Under the pieces are notes generated by a model that was not told the DNA's origin, searched no databases, and was given only the letters and a program-made list of their open reading frames with translations. This document shows positions 42,996 to 44,657 of a stretch of 44,657 bases of DNA, piece by piece (position 1 is the first letter of the stretch; the number at the start of each line of letters is the position of its first letter). This DNA is from Legionellaceae bacterium (lineage in GTDB: Bacteria > Pseudomonadota > Gammaproteobacteria > Legionellales > Legionellaceae). The stretch spans positions 1-44,657 of the forward strand of contig CANNJI010000009.1 in the NCBI GenBank assembly GCA_947504875.1, read 5' to 3'. A program made the position numbers and the translations under genes.

Positions 42996-44039
42996 TTATG
43001 GTGCCATAGCCGCCTCCAGTTGTCCAGAAATATTTGCTATACCAATCGTTTGTGGCGGATTAATATACACGGAATCAGGCACTTTTTTTAGCTGTGGTTC
43101 CTTATTGCTGAAGCGGCCTGGATTTGCCAAAAATGCCTGCATGAGTACATCGTGCCGTTGTTTTAGAATAGCCTCCGCTTGTTGGTAATGAACGCTTTCG
43201 GGCGTTAGCCAAGCAATCCCGGAATGATAATGCTCCTTGTTATACCAAGGGAAAAACTGTTGGCAAAACGCTTCTGCGTGTTCAATCGATTGGCAGCGGC
43301 CAGGGAACTCCGGCCTATATTTAAGTGTCTTAAATTGCGACTCGGAAAAAGGGTTGTCATTGCTGGTATACGGTCGATTGTGCGTCTTGGCAACGCCAAG
43401 GTGCTCCAATAGCTGCGAAACGGTATGCGATGTCATGCTGGGCCCGTTATCAGAATGTAAGGTCAGTTGACTGGGTTGAATGCCTTGCTTCAACGCCGAC
43501 TGCTGTATAAGCTTACGAGCCAGCTCCTTTGATTCACAATCAGCAATCAGCCAGCCAACGACATAGCGACTAAAAATATCCAGGATGACATACAGGTGGT
43601 AATAGACCCATTTTGTCGGTCCTAACAATTTGGTAATGTCCCAGGACCAGACTTCATTTGGACGTGTCGCAATTAATTCCGGCTTAATGGCATCACGATG
43701 GTTTCGCTGTATACGCCTATCTTTTGCTTCACCTTGCTCGCCTAAAATACGATACATTGTTCTGGGCGAGCAGTAATACTCCCCTTTATCAATAAGGCCA
43801 TAATAAAGGTCATAAGGCGTTTTATCGATAAAATTCTCGCTGCGCAATAAATTAAGTATCTCTTGTTTTTCATCGGAATTGAGCGCATTTACCGGGGTTT
43901 TCGGCGACAATTCTCCCTGCACTCCGATCTTCTTCGCATCTAAATACCTATAATAGGTTGCTCGAGAGATATGTAATGCAGAGCAAAGAACATCTACGGG
44001 GATAATCTCTTCTTGCGCTGCCTTTGAAATAATATTCAT
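42996..44039 (-). CDS. IS3-family transposase OrfB with complete DDE triad
   Basis: A 347-residue DDE transposase. The triad is D134 (VWSWDITKL), D197 (LHSDNGPS) and E233 (NPFSESQFKTLK), with 35 residues between D197 and E233 as in the IS3 family and retroviral integrases. The N-terminal 60 residues include a helix-turn-helix (CSALHISRATYYRYL). The ATG overlaps the orfA stop (ATGA). Many IS3 elements make OrfAB by a -1 frameshift; here the start-stop overlap suggests coupled translation instead, and I see no clear A-rich slippery run at the junction. The sequence appears intact. Confidence 0.93.
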   Translation of the reverse strand: MNIISKAAQEEIIPVDVLCSALHISRATYYRYLDAKKIGVQGELSPKTPVNALNSDEKQEILNLLRSENFIDKTPYDLYYGLIDKGEYYCSPRTMYRILGEQGEAKDRRIQRNHRDAIKPELIATRPNEVWSWDITKLLGPTKWVYYHLYVILDIFSRYVVGWLIADCESKELARKLIQQSALKQGIQPSQLTLHSDNGPSMTSHTVSQLLEHLGVAKTHNRPYTSNDNPFSESQFKTLKYRPEFPGRCQSIEHAEAFCQQFFPWYNKEHYHSGIAWLTPESVHYQQAEAILKQRHDVLMQAFLANPGRFSNKEPQLKKVPDSVYINPPQTIGIANISGQLEAAMAP

Positions 44040-44494
44040 GAGTTCACCACGCTGCTCTCGTGTGGGAGGATGTGCGTCCCAAACAACTCGGAGACTTTTT
44101 TTTGGATATCAATAATAGCCTCTGCCTGCGCCAGCTTCTTCTTTAATTGATCAATTTCTCGGAGTAAATGCTCTGTGCGTTTGCTGCTAGACGTTCCCTT
44201 GCCCCCATCCTTTGCCATGCCAAGCTGATTTCGCCAGGCTGGAATACATGCGTAATACAAACCTTCACGACGCAATAACGCACCACGCTCAGACGCATCA
44301 CAACAGGCATCGTAGGCCGTAAGTGTTTGAAGCTTATAAGCCTTGGTAAATTTGCGCTTAGGGGCGGCAACAGCATTTACCTGAGGATCTGGAATGGGTG
44401 TTTTAATTGAATCAATGGGGCCATGGGGAGCGCTCTCACCGCCGTCTTGAATGTCTGTAATTTGAACAACAACACCATTATTTTCTGATACCAT
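44036..44494 (-). CDS. IS3-family OrfA (DNA-binding subunit)
   Basis: A 152-residue protein with a polar lead of about 45 residues, a helix-turn-helix type segment (KRKFTKAYKLQTLTAYDAC to RREGLYYACIPAWRNQL) and a C-terminal leucine-zipper-like helix (LLREIDQLKKKLAQAEAIID). This is the plan of IS3 OrfA, which recognises the element ends and pairs with OrfB. It is longer than many OrfA proteins (about 100). It could begin at a later start, since the N-terminal part is low in complexity. Confidence 0.85.
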   Translation of the reverse strand: MVSENNGVVVQITDIQDGGESAPHGPIDSIKTPIPDPQVNAVAAPKRKFTKAYKLQTLTAYDACCDASERGALLRREGLYYACIPAWRNQLGMAKDGGKGTSSSKRTEHLLREIDQLKKKLAQAEAIIDIQKKVSELFGTHILPHESSVVNS

Positions 44495-44539
44495 TTTATT
44501 GATTTCCCTACCGCCCTCATGGAAGTAGCTTTTACCTTA

Positions 44540-44564
44540 TTTTTGTCTCACTGTCGCTGGCACA
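44540..44564 (-). repeat. Terminal inverted repeat of the IS, right in this window
   Basis: The reverse complement of the end at 42949-42973. It reads TTTGTCTCACTGTCGCTGGC ahead of ACA on the plus strand, with the transposition-typical CA at the very end. Confidence 0.65.
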
Positions 44565-44657
44565 GAGGGCTGCACTCTACCATCATCTTATAAGAAGCAT
44601 TTGGTCTTAATATTGTTTTAAATTCTTCCACTACCGGAGCGTTTTTGCAATATTCAA
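44565..44657 (-). other. Right edge outside the IS; open frame of unknown meaning
   Basis: One minus-strand frame is open from the edge into the insertion sequence (PVVEEFKTILRPNASYKMMV), and another carries a stop at 44631-44633 that would end the gene at 1-771 if the ends of the window were joined. I cannot choose between these readings with 93 bases. The first frame does not line up with the coiled-coil frame on the other side of the element; it is off by one base. Confidence 0.3.

Larger units (their letters stand above)
42949..44564 (-). mobile_element. IS3-family insertion sequence, two ORFs, 1616 bases
   Basis: The ends are imperfect inverted repeats: from 42949 the sequence reads CGTGCCAGGGGAAATGAGACA and the reverse complement of the other end begins TGTGCCAGCGACAGTGAGACA. 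A three-base repeat GAG flanks both ends (42946-42948 and 44565-44567), which suits IS3-type target duplication, although three bases can match by chance. It holds orfA and orfB in one direction. Both ORFs look intact, so the element may still move. Confidence 0.8.

Noticed and set aside
1-44657. CRISPR array, tRNA, rRNA or integrase
   Set aside because: No evenly spaced repeats with unlike spacers, no tRNA-like fold that I could see, and no tyrosine or serine integrase frame were found; the regular repeats are iterons.

Overview
The window looks like most or all of a conjugative plasmid from Legionella or a close relative. It carries an F-type (tra/trb) type IV secretion gene set headed by lvrA, lvrB and a csrA paralogue, which is the hallmark order of Legionella conjugative elements. 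It also carries a Rep_3-type initiator, two different ParB proteins, a ParA and iteron arrays, which point to an autonomous plasmid rather than an integrated element; I see no integrase or tRNA attachment site. The replication/partition part is visibly more A+T rich than the tra genes, so the two halves may have different histories.

Layout. 1-771: the visible part of an unrecognised minus-strand gene running off the left edge. 872-1834: a promoter with an operator-like palindrome and a LuxR-type regulator. 1835-2690: a noncoding stretch with strong inverted repeats (oriT or operator candidate) and a ribbon-helix-helix protein. 2685-28808: one long minus-strand transfer block, transcribed from lvrA towards traI, in the order lvrA, lvrB, small ORF, csrA, lipoprotein, traA, L, E, K, B, V, C, trbI, traW, U, small secreted protein, trbC, traN, F, trbB, traH, G, D, I. 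Most neighbours overlap or nearly touch. One plus-strand membrane-protein gene sits between traG and traD. 28809-29141: a regulatory region between divergent genes. 29142-36911: cargo bracketed by two paralogous XRE-type regulators. It holds a methyltransferase, ElbB, two MFS transporters of the MHS type, a small ATC-hydrolase-like protein, two stand-alone proteins resembling the sensor half of the LuxR regulator, and a GNAT acetyltransferase. 36971-42350: the maintenance region, with rep, parB, parA, iterons on both sides, a second Spo0J-like parB, a small coiled-coil ORF and a pair of DnaA boxes. 42348-44657: a coiled-coil gene cut by a two-ORF IS3-family insertion sequence, then the right edge.

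How the parts work together. TraI (with TraD, and perhaps the ribbon-helix-helix protein at an oriT near 1840-2290) would process the DNA. TraA is the pilin. TraL/E/K/B/V/C form the core envelope channel, and TrbI, TraW, U, F, H, G, N, TrbC and TrbB handle pilus assembly and mating-pair stabilisation. CsrA and the Lvr proteins, with the XRE repressor across the intergenic region, are likely to control transfer. Rep, ParA, ParB and the iterons keep the replicon.

The least explained part is 29142-36911. The two sensor-like proteins share recognisable blocks with the N-terminal half of the LuxR protein at 1022, but they lack the DNA-binding domain, and each is encoded beside an MHS-type transporter. 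This may be a duplicated sense-and-transport module for an unknown small molecule. The reading frame at the left edge would close after eight codons if the two ends of the window were joined, so the window could be a complete circle, but this is weak evidence.
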